Made by a program: the position numbers and the translations under genes
The notes under the pieces: model-generated
What the model was told of the DNA's origin: nothing
Databases searched by the model: none
The model's input: the letters and a program-made list of their open reading frames with translations, nothing else
Source of the DNA: CAWJLE01 sp963843645
GTDB lineage: Bacteria > Chloroflexota > Anaerolineae > DAOTYC01
Reading direction: 5' to 3'
Length of the DNA stretch: 64,000 nucleotides
Assembly: GCA_963843645.1 (NCBI GenBank)
Contig: CAWJLE010000006.1
Span: 194,537 to 258,536 of the forward strand
Shown here: positions 7,681 to 15,632 of the stretch, piece after piece
Layout of the letters: each line of letters opens with the position of its first letter
Numbering within the stretch: the first letter of the stretch is position 1

Positions 7681-10600
7681 ATGATAACCTGTCCGGAGTG
7701 CGGGAGAGCCAACAAGGAAAGCAGCAAGTTCTGCATGCAGTGCGGGCGCGCGCTCATGGCGAGCGCACGGCCGGCCGGCGCCGTCCCACGCTGGGGAAAC
7801 GACGCGGTGCCCGACTGGCTGCTCGACGTTCAGGGGCATCTGCCGGAGGAGTTGCGCGACCCGGAGTTGGAGCAGATGGCGCGTCTGCGCTACACGGCGG
7901 GCGCAGCGGAGCCTGTCCCGCCTGCAGCCGAGTCGACGGCGCGGGAGGCTGACTGGCTCAATTCTCTGCGTGACCAGGCAAGAGCTCCCGAGTCGGGTGT
8001 GCCGTCCGGCGAGCCTGCCGCGTCCGGGGGAGACGCCGACGCCTGGCTGCAGGGCATACTCTCCGCAACCCAATCGGCGGAGGCTGGTCCTGAAGACCTG
8101 GCCGAAGGCGATGAGAAACTGCCCGACTGGTTGTCAGATCTTCGTGGCGGAATGTACGGGAAGACGCAGCCGGTCAAGACCGTTCCCAAGGCAGCGGAAA
8201 CAGAAGCGCCAGAAGACAGGCCCGCCGATGCCGACGTGCCCGATTGGCTGCGATCCGAATCGTATCAGAAGGACGTGGGTACTGCGACCCAACCTCAGGA
8301 GATGGTGCTGCGCGCCCGTGAGACACCTGCACCGCCCGTGGCGTCTACACCCGCAGCGAAGACGGCCGAATCGCCCGCCGGGCAGGACGATCTGCCCGAT
8401 TGGCTGAAAAACATCGACACGGGTGTGCCTCCTGCTCCAACCGCTCCGGCGTCTGGGCTGGGCCAGGAGGAGAGCGCTGAAGTTGAGCCGCCCGACTGGC
8501 TGAAGCATTTCGAGGATGTCACCCCGCAGCCGCGGCCGCCGGCTCCAGCCGTGAGTGGTGCGGTTCCCGCTGAGAAGTCAGAAGTCGAGCCGCCCGAGTG
8601 GCTGCGAGATATCGCTGGTGCGGTGGAAGCTTCTCAACCGCCGCTGGGCGAGCCGGAACAACCCTCCCGCCTGAACGCCGGTTCCGGATCCGCCGTCGCT
8701 GGCGCCTGGTCTGAATCGGAGATGCCCGAGTGGCTGAAGAGTCTGAAAGAGCCTGGCGCCGGCGCGTCCGAGGCTGAGTCGCCGCCGCTTAGATCTTCGG
8801 AACCTTCGCCGGGGTCTGGCGAAGCCGCTCCGGAGACGCCCGCACCCGATTGGCTGCGTGACACGCGCCAGCCGGAGTCAGGGTCGCGCGCGGGCAAGGA
8901 GCCGTTTGAGGCTGCGCCTGAGGTTTCACAAGGTCCGAGGCCGGATTGGCTGAATCGTCCGCCCGAATCGGCGGATCAGCCGTCACCCGAGACAGAAGGT
9001 TCCCAGACGCCCGTTCCCGACTGGCTGAGAGGGAGCGACCAGGCCGCAGCGGCTGCTTTGGCTAAGAGCCCGGTGCCCTCCGAGGAGGAAGTGCCTGCTT
9101 CAGAGGAGCCGGCCGCTGCCGAGCGAGTGGATCAGTTGCCCGATTGGCTTCGCTCCTTCAGGCAAGAGCCGCCTACCGTCACCGGTGAGCTGACGGCTCC
9201 CGAATCCCCCTCCACCGAGACTCTTTCGGAGGAAACTCCGCCTGAGACGCAGATTCCTGACTGGGTGCTGAAATCCGGTGACGCCGCAGCCTCACCCGAG
9301 CCTGGCCCGACGACCGAGGAAGCGCCGGTGGCGAACACGCCCGTGCCGGAGCCCGAGATGCCTTCCTGGTTGGCTGACGTGACCGGGCCTGCCGATGAAC
9401 CGCCTCTCCCGCCCGCGGAGGAGTCCGCACCCGAGTGGCCGGAGACTGCTGCCCCGGCTGCGTCTTCCGGGCCGGTGAAACCGGCTGCCCCGATCCAGTC
9501 CCCCGAGCCGGAAGTCGAGCCACCCGCGGCGGCGCCGGGAACCGGGCCGCTGGGCGCCAATGCGGCCGCGGACGTCGAGATGCCAGAGTGGCTCCGCAAC
9601 ATGCGCGCTCAGGTGCCGTTCAACGAAGCGATGGAGCCGCCGGCCTGGGTGACTTCGCCGGAAGCCGAGCTGCCGCACGAAGAATTGCCACACGAAGAGC
9701 TGCCACCGATCGAGGAACAGACACCAGGGTGGTTGGCCGGCACGTCGGCGCCCTCCGGGTCCGCGACGGCGGCTGACGACATGCCTGAATGGTTGCGCGA
9801 GCTCGACCAGACTACTCCGGTCACGCCCGGTGGAGGTGTGACGGTGGCCCGCCCCGAGATCGAAAGCGAGTCGGGGAGCGAGGAAGGCCAGGTCCCTGAC
9901 TGGCTCAAGCAGATGGGTGCGATCGACACACAAGCCGGTCAGCCACTCGAATCAACGCCGCAGCTGCCTGAACCGTCCGAGCCTGCTCCGCCGAAGCCCA
10001 CCGGGCCGCAGCCCAGTGCGGAGCTTAGGCCGTCGGCGCCGTCATTCGAGCGTGTTCCATCGACTGTGCCCCCGGCCCGACCACCTGCTGCCCCTGCGAA
10101 GAAGCAGGCGCCCAGTCCGTCGCCCGTCCGGCGCATGACGATGGCCGAGATGCTGTCCGGTGTGAGCGGCGCGCTGCCTGTTGAGCAGGCAATCGCCGCG
10201 GTCAGACCCGGCAACTCGACCTCGTCGCAGGCGGCTGAGGGTGGGGCCCAGGGTCCGGAGGCCGGCGCATTTGAAGACATCGTCAACCAGCCGCTGCTTG
10301 CGCCTTCCCAGGTTGCTGCGAAGCCACGGCGCCAGTTCGTGCCGTGGTTGGCTCAAGTAGTCCTGTCTTTGTTGATCATTGGTGCCGTCGTCGTCCCGCT
10401 GAGCTGGCAAGGCGATCGCTCTTTCTTCAGTGAGTACAACATCCCGATCTCGGCGCGGACCGTCCAGTTCTACGATCAGATCAACGCGCTGCAAGCGGGA
10501 TCGCCGGTGTGGGTCGTGCTAGACTACGACCCGTCCTTGGCGGGCGAGCTGAACACCCAGGCTCGTGTGTTGCTCGGCCATTTGATGCAGCGAAGGACGC

Positions 10601-11196
10601 ACCTGTTTGTGATCAGCACCACGCCGACGGGTCCCGAAATCGCTCAACGCTTGCTCGACACGCTGGCGGCGCAGCCCGACAACGGCTACGTATACGGCAA
10701 GGATTACCTGAACTTGGGCTACCTGCCCGGGCAGGAGGCGTCGCTGTCCTTGTTTGCTCACGATCCCCTGGCCGCCGTCCGTGTGGATTTCAAGACCGGG
10801 GCGGCGCTGGAGACGTTCCCGATTCTGGCTGACCTGAAGCAAGCGCCCGTCGAGCTCCTGGGGCAGGGGTTCCCGCTGATGATTCTCCTCAGCGGGTCGC
10901 AGGATGGCCTGCGCGCCTGGATTGAGCAGGTGGGCGCGCCAACCGGCGTGAAACTAATGGCCGGCGTGACGGCAGGCATAGAGCCGTACGCGCAGACTTA
11001 CGTGGCCTCCAGGCAGCTCGCCGGTTTGCTGAGCGGAACGCCAGACGCCGCCCAATACGAGGCGGAGGCGCAAATGCCCGGACTGGCGGTTCGCAGCCTC
11101 GATTCGCAGGCTGGGGTCCATCTGTTGCTCGTGGCTCTGATCGTTCTGTCCAACCTGGTCTTTGGCGTTCGATGGCTGTTCAGTCGCCGACGCTAG
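7681..11196 (+). CDS. zinc-ribbon membrane protein with about 20 PDWL-type repeats
   Basis: 1171 residues. The N-terminus is a zinc ribbon (CPECGRANKESSKFCMQCG, two CxxC knuckles). Residues about 40-760 are Pro/Glu/Ala-rich and apparently disordered. They are punctuated by about 20 short motifs of the form (hydrophobic)-P-(D/E)-W-L followed by a basic or polar helix turn: LPDWLSDL, VPDWLRSE, PPEWLRDI, MPEWLKSL, IPDWVLKS, MPSWLADV, VPDWLKQM. A membrane segment (about 887-908, FVPWLAQVVLSLLIIGAVVV) precedes an ordered domain of about 230 residues and a C-terminal membrane helix (about 1146-1166) with a basic tail. The disordered region is on the zinc-ribbon, probably cytoplasmic, side. The repeats look like multivalent short linear motifs that recruit a partner. 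Function is unknown. Confidence 0.75.
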   Translation: MITCPECGRANKESSKFCMQCGRALMASARPAGAVPRWGNDAVPDWLLDVQGHLPEELRDPELEQMARLRYTAGAAEPVPPAAESTAREADWLNSLRDQARAPESGVPSGEPAASGGDADAWLQGILSATQSAEAGPEDLAEGDEKLPDWLSDLRGGMYGKTQPVKTVPKAAETEAPEDRPADADVPDWLRSESYQKDVGTATQPQEMVLRARETPAPPVASTPAAKTAESPAGQDDLPDWLKNIDTGVPPAPTAPASGLGQEESAEVEPPDWLKHFEDVTPQPRPPAPAVSGAVPAEKSEVEPPEWLRDIAGAVEASQPPLGEPEQPSRLNAGSGSAVAGAWSESEMPEWLKSLKEPGAGASEAESPPLRSSEPSPGSGEAAPETPAPDWLRDTRQPESGSRAGKEPFEAAPEVSQGPRPDWLNRPPESADQPSPETEGSQTPVPDWLRGSDQAAAAALAKSPVPSEEEVPASEEPAAAERVDQLPDWLRSFRQEPPTVTGELTAPESPSTETLSEETPPETQIPDWVLKSGDAAASPEPGPTTEEAPVANTPVPEPEMPSWLADVTGPADEPPLPPAEESAPEWPETAAPAASSGPVKPAAPIQSPEPEVEPPAAAPGTGPLGANAAADVEMPEWLRNMRAQVPFNEAMEPPAWVTSPEAELPHEELPHEELPPIEEQTPGWLAGTSAPSGSATAADDMPEWLRELDQTTPVTPGGGVTVARPEIESESGSEEGQVPDWLKQMGAIDTQAGQPLESTPQLPEPSEPAPPKPTGPQPSAELRPSAPSFERVPSTVPPARPPAAPAKKQAPSPSPVRRMTMAEMLSGVSGALPVEQAIAAVRPGNSTSSQAAEGGAQGPEAGAFEDIVNQPLLAPSQVAAKPRRQFVPWLAQVVLSLLIIGAVVVPLSWQGDRSFFSEYNIPISARTVQFYDQINALQAGSPVWVVLDYDPSLAGELNTQARVLLGHLMQRRTHLFVISTTPTGPEIAQRLLDTLAAQPDNGYVYGKDYLNLGYLPGQEASLSLFAHDPLAAVRVDFKTGAALETFPILADLKQAPVELLGQGFPLMILLSGSQDGLRAWIEQVGAPTGVKLMAGVTAGIEPYAQTYVASRQLAGLLSGTPDAAQYEAEAQMPGLAVRSLDSQAGVHLLLVALIVLSNLVFGVRWLFSRRR

Positions 11197-11210
11197 GAGA
11201 GAGCTGATCC

Positions 11211-11894
11211 ATGCAAAACCTGGCAGACGTGCTCAATGGGCCGATAGGCGTGTGGGTGGCCGCTATCTTGACCATCATGGTGTACTCCTACCTTCTGGGA
11301 GATAATCCGCTCTACGGTTTGGCCGAGCATCTGCTGGTCGGTTCCGCCATTGCCTATGCAGTCATCGTCGCCGTGCACAGCGTGCTGATTCCACGGCTGA
11401 TCGTCCCGCTGAGAAACGGCAGCTGGCCGTACGTCATTCCACTCGTGTTGGGTGTGCTGCTGCTGACCAAGGTAAAAGCCTCGTGGGCGCCGATGGGAAA
11501 CGTCTCAATGGGCCTGTTGATGGGAGTCGGCGTGGCTCTGGCCGTGAGCGGAGCTCTTCTGGGGACCATTTGGCCCCAGGTCACCGGTACGATCGTGCCG
11601 CTCAAGCCGTCCGCCTACCCGAATGGCGGGTGGGTCGGAGTAGCTCAGGCGGCGATCATCATTATCGGGACAATTGGCGCGTTGCTGTATTTCCATTTCA
11701 GCAAGGGGACGTCTGGCGGGCTGGGGCGGCTGTGGTCCGGACTGGTTGGAGGTTGGGCAAAAGTCGGCCATTGGGCGATCATGATAGCCTTTGGCGCCAT
11801 CTTCGCCAGCCTGATCATGTCCAGAGTCTCTCTCTTTGTTGGTCGGATGCAGTTCCTTCTGGGTAGTTGGCTGCACTTGATCAATCTCCCTTAA
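11211..11894 (+). CDS. multi-pass membrane protein of unknown function
   Basis: 227 residues, about six predicted membrane helices (for example VWVAAILTIMVYSYLLG, AIAYAVIVAVHSVLI, GLLMGVGVALAVSGALLG and AAIIIIGTIGALLYF). GDNPLYGLAEHLLVGSA lies between the first two. No family is recognised. It is 14 bp after the PDWL-repeat gene and 24 bp before the MutL-like gene, so it belongs to the same transcription unit. It could form the membrane channel or scaffold of the DUF6754 complex (inference from context only). Confidence 0.6.
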   Translation: MQNLADVLNGPIGVWVAAILTIMVYSYLLGDNPLYGLAEHLLVGSAIAYAVIVAVHSVLIPRLIVPLRNGSWPYVIPLVLGVLLLTKVKASWAPMGNVSMGLLMGVGVALAVSGALLGTIWPQVTGTIVPLKPSAYPNGGWVGVAQAAIIIIGTIGALLYFHFSKGTSGGLGRLWSGLVGGWAKVGHWAIMIAFGAIFASLIMSRVSLFVGRMQFLLGSWLHLINLP

Positions 11895-11918
11895 GGGTCT
11901 GCGCCGGGGGTGAGCAAC

Positions 11919-13664
11919 ATGGCAAGCACCGCATCAATCGAATCCATGCTCGTGATAGACTGCGGGAGCACGACCACGCAGGCCGTACTGGTCGACCTGG
12001 TCGACAAGCGCTATCGCTTCATTGCGAGGGGAGAGGCCGCCAGCACAGTCGCCTGCGAGGATGGCGACGTCATGGCGGGCGTGCGCTCGGCCATTCGCCA
12101 GGTCGAAGAGATCACCGGTCGGTCTTTTCTCGGCCAGGATGGGCGGCTGATCACACCTGAGCAAATGGGCGGCTCCGGCGTGGACGTACTGCTGGCAGTC
12201 TCGAATGCCGGGCAGCCGTTGCGTCTGATCGTGGCCGGTCTCTCGGACCAGATCAGCGTTGCCAGCGCCAGGCGCGCCATCGACGCAACGTACTCTGTCG
12301 TCGAGCAAGTCGTTTCGCCCGCGAGCGCCGGTACCCAGCAGGCTCGATCGAACGAGGAGACGCTCTCGTTGATTCAGTCCAGCGAGCCGGACGTGATCGT
12401 GCTGACGGGCGGGACCGATGGGGGACCAACGCAGGCAGTGGCCGACCTGACCGAACTGGTGGCGCTCGGCTGCTCGTTGATAGAAGGCCCGATCCGGCCT
12501 CAGATACTGTACGCCGGCAACTCCGACTTCCGCACGCAGGTGGCTGACATTGTTGGTGACACGGCACAGCTGTTAGTGCTGGACAACGTCCGGCCGACGT
12601 TGGATCGCGAAAACCTGGAGCCGCTGAGCGGAGAATTGTCCAACGTCTACCAGGAACGCAAGCTGCTCACACTGCCCGGCTTCAACACGCTCAAGGCATG
12701 GTCGACGGTACCGGTGATAACCAGCTCGCGAGCTTTTGGCTACGTCATCAAGTACCTGGCGCAGATGTGGGGGCCCGGTCACGGTGTTCTCGGCTGCGAT
12801 CTTGGCGGCAGCGTCACGACGCTGGCCTCAGTCGTGAACCAGAAGTTCAGCCTGACACTGCGCTCCGACCTGGGCGTGAGCCACAACATCGCCAACGTTC
12901 TGGCGTGCGCCGGCCTGCCCAACATATTGCGCTGGCTGCCCTTCGAGATGAGCGAGGAGTCCGCGCGCGATCGCATTCTGACCAAACAGCTTCGTCCGAC
13001 CTCACTTCCGCTGACACCCGAGGACCTCTATCTCGAACAGGCGGTGGCTCGCGAGGCGCTTCGGCTGACGTTCGACGAAGCCCGCGGCCGCTGGGCGGAA
13101 GGCGCGACGCCTCAGTTCGAGGCTATCGTGGGCAGCGGTGGGTTGCTCACCCACGCGCAGCAGCACAGTCAGGTCATCCTTACTCTGCTGGATGCCATTC
13201 AGCCCGTGGGCGTTGCCACGCTCTGGTTGGACGAGACTTCGCTCAGCATACCGGTGGGTGCAATCGCCGCGGTCAATCCGCTGGCTGCCGCGCATGTCAT
13301 GGAAGGCGATGCCTTCATCAACCTGGGGACCACCATCTGTCCCGTCGGTGAGGCCAGCCCGGGCGAGATCATTCTACGGCTGACGGTCACATACAGCGAT
13401 CGGCGGGTTCTGGACGTAGAAATCGCGTCCGGATCACTGGAAGTGATTCCGCTGCCTCTCGGCGAGCAGGCCAGTCTGGAGCTGCGACCGCTCAAGGGCT
13501 TCGATCTTGGCGCAGGACCGGGCAGAAAGCGCGTCATCAAGCGCCTCGTAGGTGGGATGATGGGGCTCGTCGTGGACGCGCGCGGCCGGCCAATTGTTTT
13601 GCCGGAGGACCCGGCGGCACGACTGGAAAAGGTGAAACACTGGTATCAGGACATCGGGGCGTAG
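11919..13664 (+). CDS. MutL/GlmL-family actin-fold protein
   Basis: About 581 residues from ATG 11919 (GTG 11910 is an alternative). The N-terminus VIDCGSTTTQAVLVDLVDKR is the phosphate-1 motif of the ASKHA (actin/Hsp70/sugar kinase) fold. LTGGTDGGPTQ, GCDLGGSVTTLASV and VGSGGLLTHA are the further nucleotide-binding loops. The pattern and length match the MutL/GlmL protein encoded between glutamate mutase subunits in clostridia, where it is thought to assist the B12-dependent mutase. No MutS/GlmS or MutE/GlmE gene is in the window. Here it probably serves the membrane locus instead. The next gene begins 10 bp downstream. Confidence 0.75.
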   Translation: MASTASIESMLVIDCGSTTTQAVLVDLVDKRYRFIARGEAASTVACEDGDVMAGVRSAIRQVEEITGRSFLGQDGRLITPEQMGGSGVDVLLAVSNAGQPLRLIVAGLSDQISVASARRAIDATYSVVEQVVSPASAGTQQARSNEETLSLIQSSEPDVIVLTGGTDGGPTQAVADLTELVALGCSLIEGPIRPQILYAGNSDFRTQVADIVGDTAQLLVLDNVRPTLDRENLEPLSGELSNVYQERKLLTLPGFNTLKAWSTVPVITSSRAFGYVIKYLAQMWGPGHGVLGCDLGGSVTTLASVVNQKFSLTLRSDLGVSHNIANVLACAGLPNILRWLPFEMSEESARDRILTKQLRPTSLPLTPEDLYLEQAVAREALRLTFDEARGRWAEGATPQFEAIVGSGGLLTHAQQHSQVILTLLDAIQPVGVATLWLDETSLSIPVGAIAAVNPLAAAHVMEGDAFINLGTTICPVGEASPGEIILRLTVTYSDRRVLDVEIASGSLEVIPLPLGEQASLELRPLKGFDLGAGPGRKRVIKRLVGGMMGLVVDARGRPIVLPEDPAARLEKVKHWYQDIGA

Positions 13665-13674
13665 AGGATTGAGG

Positions 13675-14814
13675 ATGGATTGTCCGGCGCAAACCACGAT
13701 CACTCCATACACAGTCATTCGACGCGAGAGACGACTCCCCGTGCGTGGTGAGGTCCTGGTCGGCCTCGGCGATCACGTTGCTCCCATGGACGTCATTGCC
13801 CGCGGCGAACGCTACACTGAGACGTGCCTCATCGACGTAGCTTTTGCGTTGGGCGTGCGTGACGATCGGGTGGCGGAGCTCATGAACAAGCGGGTTGGCG
13901 AATTGGTCCTGGCCGGCGAGGTGATCGCCAGCCGGAAGGGTCCGCTCGGACTGCCGGGCCGGAGTTGCCGATTCCCGCGAGATGGCGTGATCGTGGCCGC
14001 CAAACGTGGGCGCGTAGTCATCCAGACTGCTCCGGGCCCGGTGGAAGTCACAGCTGGCTTGCGCGGCAAGGTCGTCCGCCTGATCGCCGACTTCGGCGCC
14101 GTCATCGAAGCTGAAGGTGGCCTGATTCAAGGCGTATGTGGTCTCGGCGGCGAAGCGGCGGGCATCGTCAAGGTGACGGTAAAGGGACCCTCCGAGGCTC
14201 TAACCGGCGATGCCGTCGACGTCAGCTGCCAGGGTTACGTCCTGGTTGGAGGATCCATCGACCGTGCTACCCTCGACAAAGCGTCGGAGATGAAGGTGAA
14301 GGCAGTGATCGTCGGTGGGGCGCACGCTGACGTCGCCGCCGTGAACGAGGCGGGCTTTGTTCGCTGCCCTCTCGTCGTTACCGAGGCATTGGGCGCACTG
14401 TCCATGTCTGACGCTGCATTCAATTTGCTGCAGAGCAACGAAGGTCAGGAGGTCTACATCAACGGCATCCACCCCGACAATGTCTGTGGTGCCGGTCCTC
14501 GCGTTGGACGAGGTGCCCGGGCTCCAGCAGGCGAAGAGCACCAGGTTTGTCGGCCGGAAGTCATTCTATTCACCCCAGGGCACGGCGCGGGGCTTGAGCC
14601 CCAGGCCTGTCAGGCTCAATCACGCGATTTGCTGGTAGGCGCCACTGTGCGAGTCACGCGTGAGCCTCACCTGGGTCGGTTGGGCGTGGTCCGGAGTCTC
14701 CCTGCCGTCAGCGTGTCGATGAGGCCTGCTGCCGCTCTCCCCGGAGCGGACGTAGAGTTGGGCGCCGACTCGGTGGTCTCTGTGCCCGTCCGTAATTTGG
14801 AATTGGTCCATTAG
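13675..14814 (+). CDS. conserved hypothetical protein downstream of the MutL-like gene
   Basis: About 379 residues from ATG 13675, with AGAGG 7 nt upstream. The protein is rich in short beta segments and glycines (VRGEVLVGLGDHVAPMDVIA, IQTAPGPVEVTAGLRGKVV) and ends with a KOW-like segment (GATVRVTREPHLGRLG, then PVRNLELVH). The early part resembles lipoyl/biotinyl-like barrel folds, but no family can be named. About residues 280-300 (14510-14560) read less naturally, and a pair of compensating frameshifts there cannot be excluded. It is translationally close to the MutL-like gene and likely functions with it. Confidence 0.6.
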   Translation: MDCPAQTTITPYTVIRRERRLPVRGEVLVGLGDHVAPMDVIARGERYTETCLIDVAFALGVRDDRVAELMNKRVGELVLAGEVIASRKGPLGLPGRSCRFPRDGVIVAAKRGRVVIQTAPGPVEVTAGLRGKVVRLIADFGAVIEAEGGLIQGVCGLGGEAAGIVKVTVKGPSEALTGDAVDVSCQGYVLVGGSIDRATLDKASEMKVKAVIVGGAHADVAAVNEAGFVRCPLVVTEALGALSMSDAAFNLLQSNEGQEVYINGIHPDNVCGAGPRVGRGARAPAGEEHQVCRPEVILFTPGHGAGLEPQACQAQSRDLLVGATVRVTREPHLGRLGVVRSLPAVSVSMRPAAALPGADVELGADSVVSVPVRNLELVH

Positions 14815-14888
14815 TTCTTGCCCTCCCCAACCAGAAGGAGCGAAACCCAGGCAACGGCTTACACCATGTAGGAGAAAGGGGACGCACC

Positions 14889-15440
14889 ATGAGTGACAGG
14901 TTGTCATTCGAGACTGTCCAGGAACCAGTCGTACCAGAGCAGAACCGGTTGTTCGTCATCATCGCCATCGGGCTGGTGGGCATGTTGGTTCTGGGCCTGC
15001 TCGGCATTGGCGGCTACGTCGTCTTCGCGCGCACCAAGCACGCGTCGGCTGTCGTAGCTCCGACCTCGGTCGCTTTCATCGCCGCGGCCACGCCGACCGT
15101 TATGGCCACCAACACCCCGATGCCCACGCTGGCGCCCGCGATTGCCAGGGCGACCAACACGCCCGTCGTTCTGGCTCCGACGCCTGCCGGCGGCCTGACG
15201 GCCAGCGCCTTGTTGGATCCGACGGCTACGCCGCAGCTGTTGATCGGGTCGACAGTCGTGGTGGCGACGTCCGCTCCCGAGGCGCCGCCCGTGCTGCGCG
15301 GCGTTCTGCCGACGGCTGAACCAGAGCCGATGCAGCCGGAGAGCACGCCCGACACCGGCTTCGGCATGGGCGGTTTCGTTGGCCTGGGCACGGTTCTCGC
15401 CGGCCTGGCCTTCGTCGCCCGTAGGCTGCGTCTCAGCTGA
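14889..15440 (+). CDS. membrane-anchored Thr/Pro-rich protein with a sorting-signal-like C-terminus
   Basis: 183 residues, preceded by GTAGGAGAAAGG. A short cytoplasmic N-terminus leads into a membrane helix (VIIAIGLVGMLVLGLLGIGGYVV). A low-complexity Ala/Pro/Thr stalk follows. The C-terminus reads STPDTGFGMGGFVGLG, a hydrophobic stretch and RRLRLS, which is the layout of an LPXTG-type sortase signal with PDTG in place of LPXTG. It may be covalently anchored at the surface, but no sortase gene is in the window. No enzymatic domain is seen. Confidence 0.6.
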   Translation: MSDRLSFETVQEPVVPEQNRLFVIIAIGLVGMLVLGLLGIGGYVVFARTKHASAVVAPTSVAFIAAATPTVMATNTPMPTLAPAIARATNTPVVLAPTPAGGLTASALLDPTATPQLLIGSTVVVATSAPEAPPVLRGVLPTAEPEPMQPESTPDTGFGMGGFVGLGTVLAGLAFVARRLRLS

Positions 15441-15470
15441 GGTCGTAGGGCAGCCAAAGGTGCCGTAGCG

Positions 15471-15497
15471 CGGCAAGCCCTTAGCAAAGGCTTGCCG
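15471..15497. other. perfect 9-bp hairpin in an intergenic region
   Basis: CGGCAAGCC (15471-15479) pairs with GGCTTGCCG (15489-15497) around a 9-nt loop. It is followed by nested complementary segments GATGC/GCATC and CACCT/AGGTG within about 15498-15542. There is no T-run, so it is not a typical terminator. Confidence 0.5.
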
Positions 15498-15583
15498 ATG
15501 CGGGGTATTCTGTCACCTCCCCAGGACAGGTGAAGCATCCGTTTGCTTTGCCGGTCTTTGGCTGCTTCTGTTTGTCCACTGCA

Positions 15584-15615
15584 TGCCAGGGCAGGAAAGA
15601 TCGCCCTGGCATTTT
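15584..15615 (+). terminator. hairpin with short T-run before the ATPase gene
   Basis: TGCCAGGGC (15584-15592) pairs with GCCCTGGCA (15603-15611), followed by TTTT. It ends 17 bp before the start codon at 15633, so it may act as an attenuator in the ATPase leader rather than a simple terminator of the upstream gene. Confidence 0.5.
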
Positions 15616-15632
15616 GATCTACCGGAGGGATC

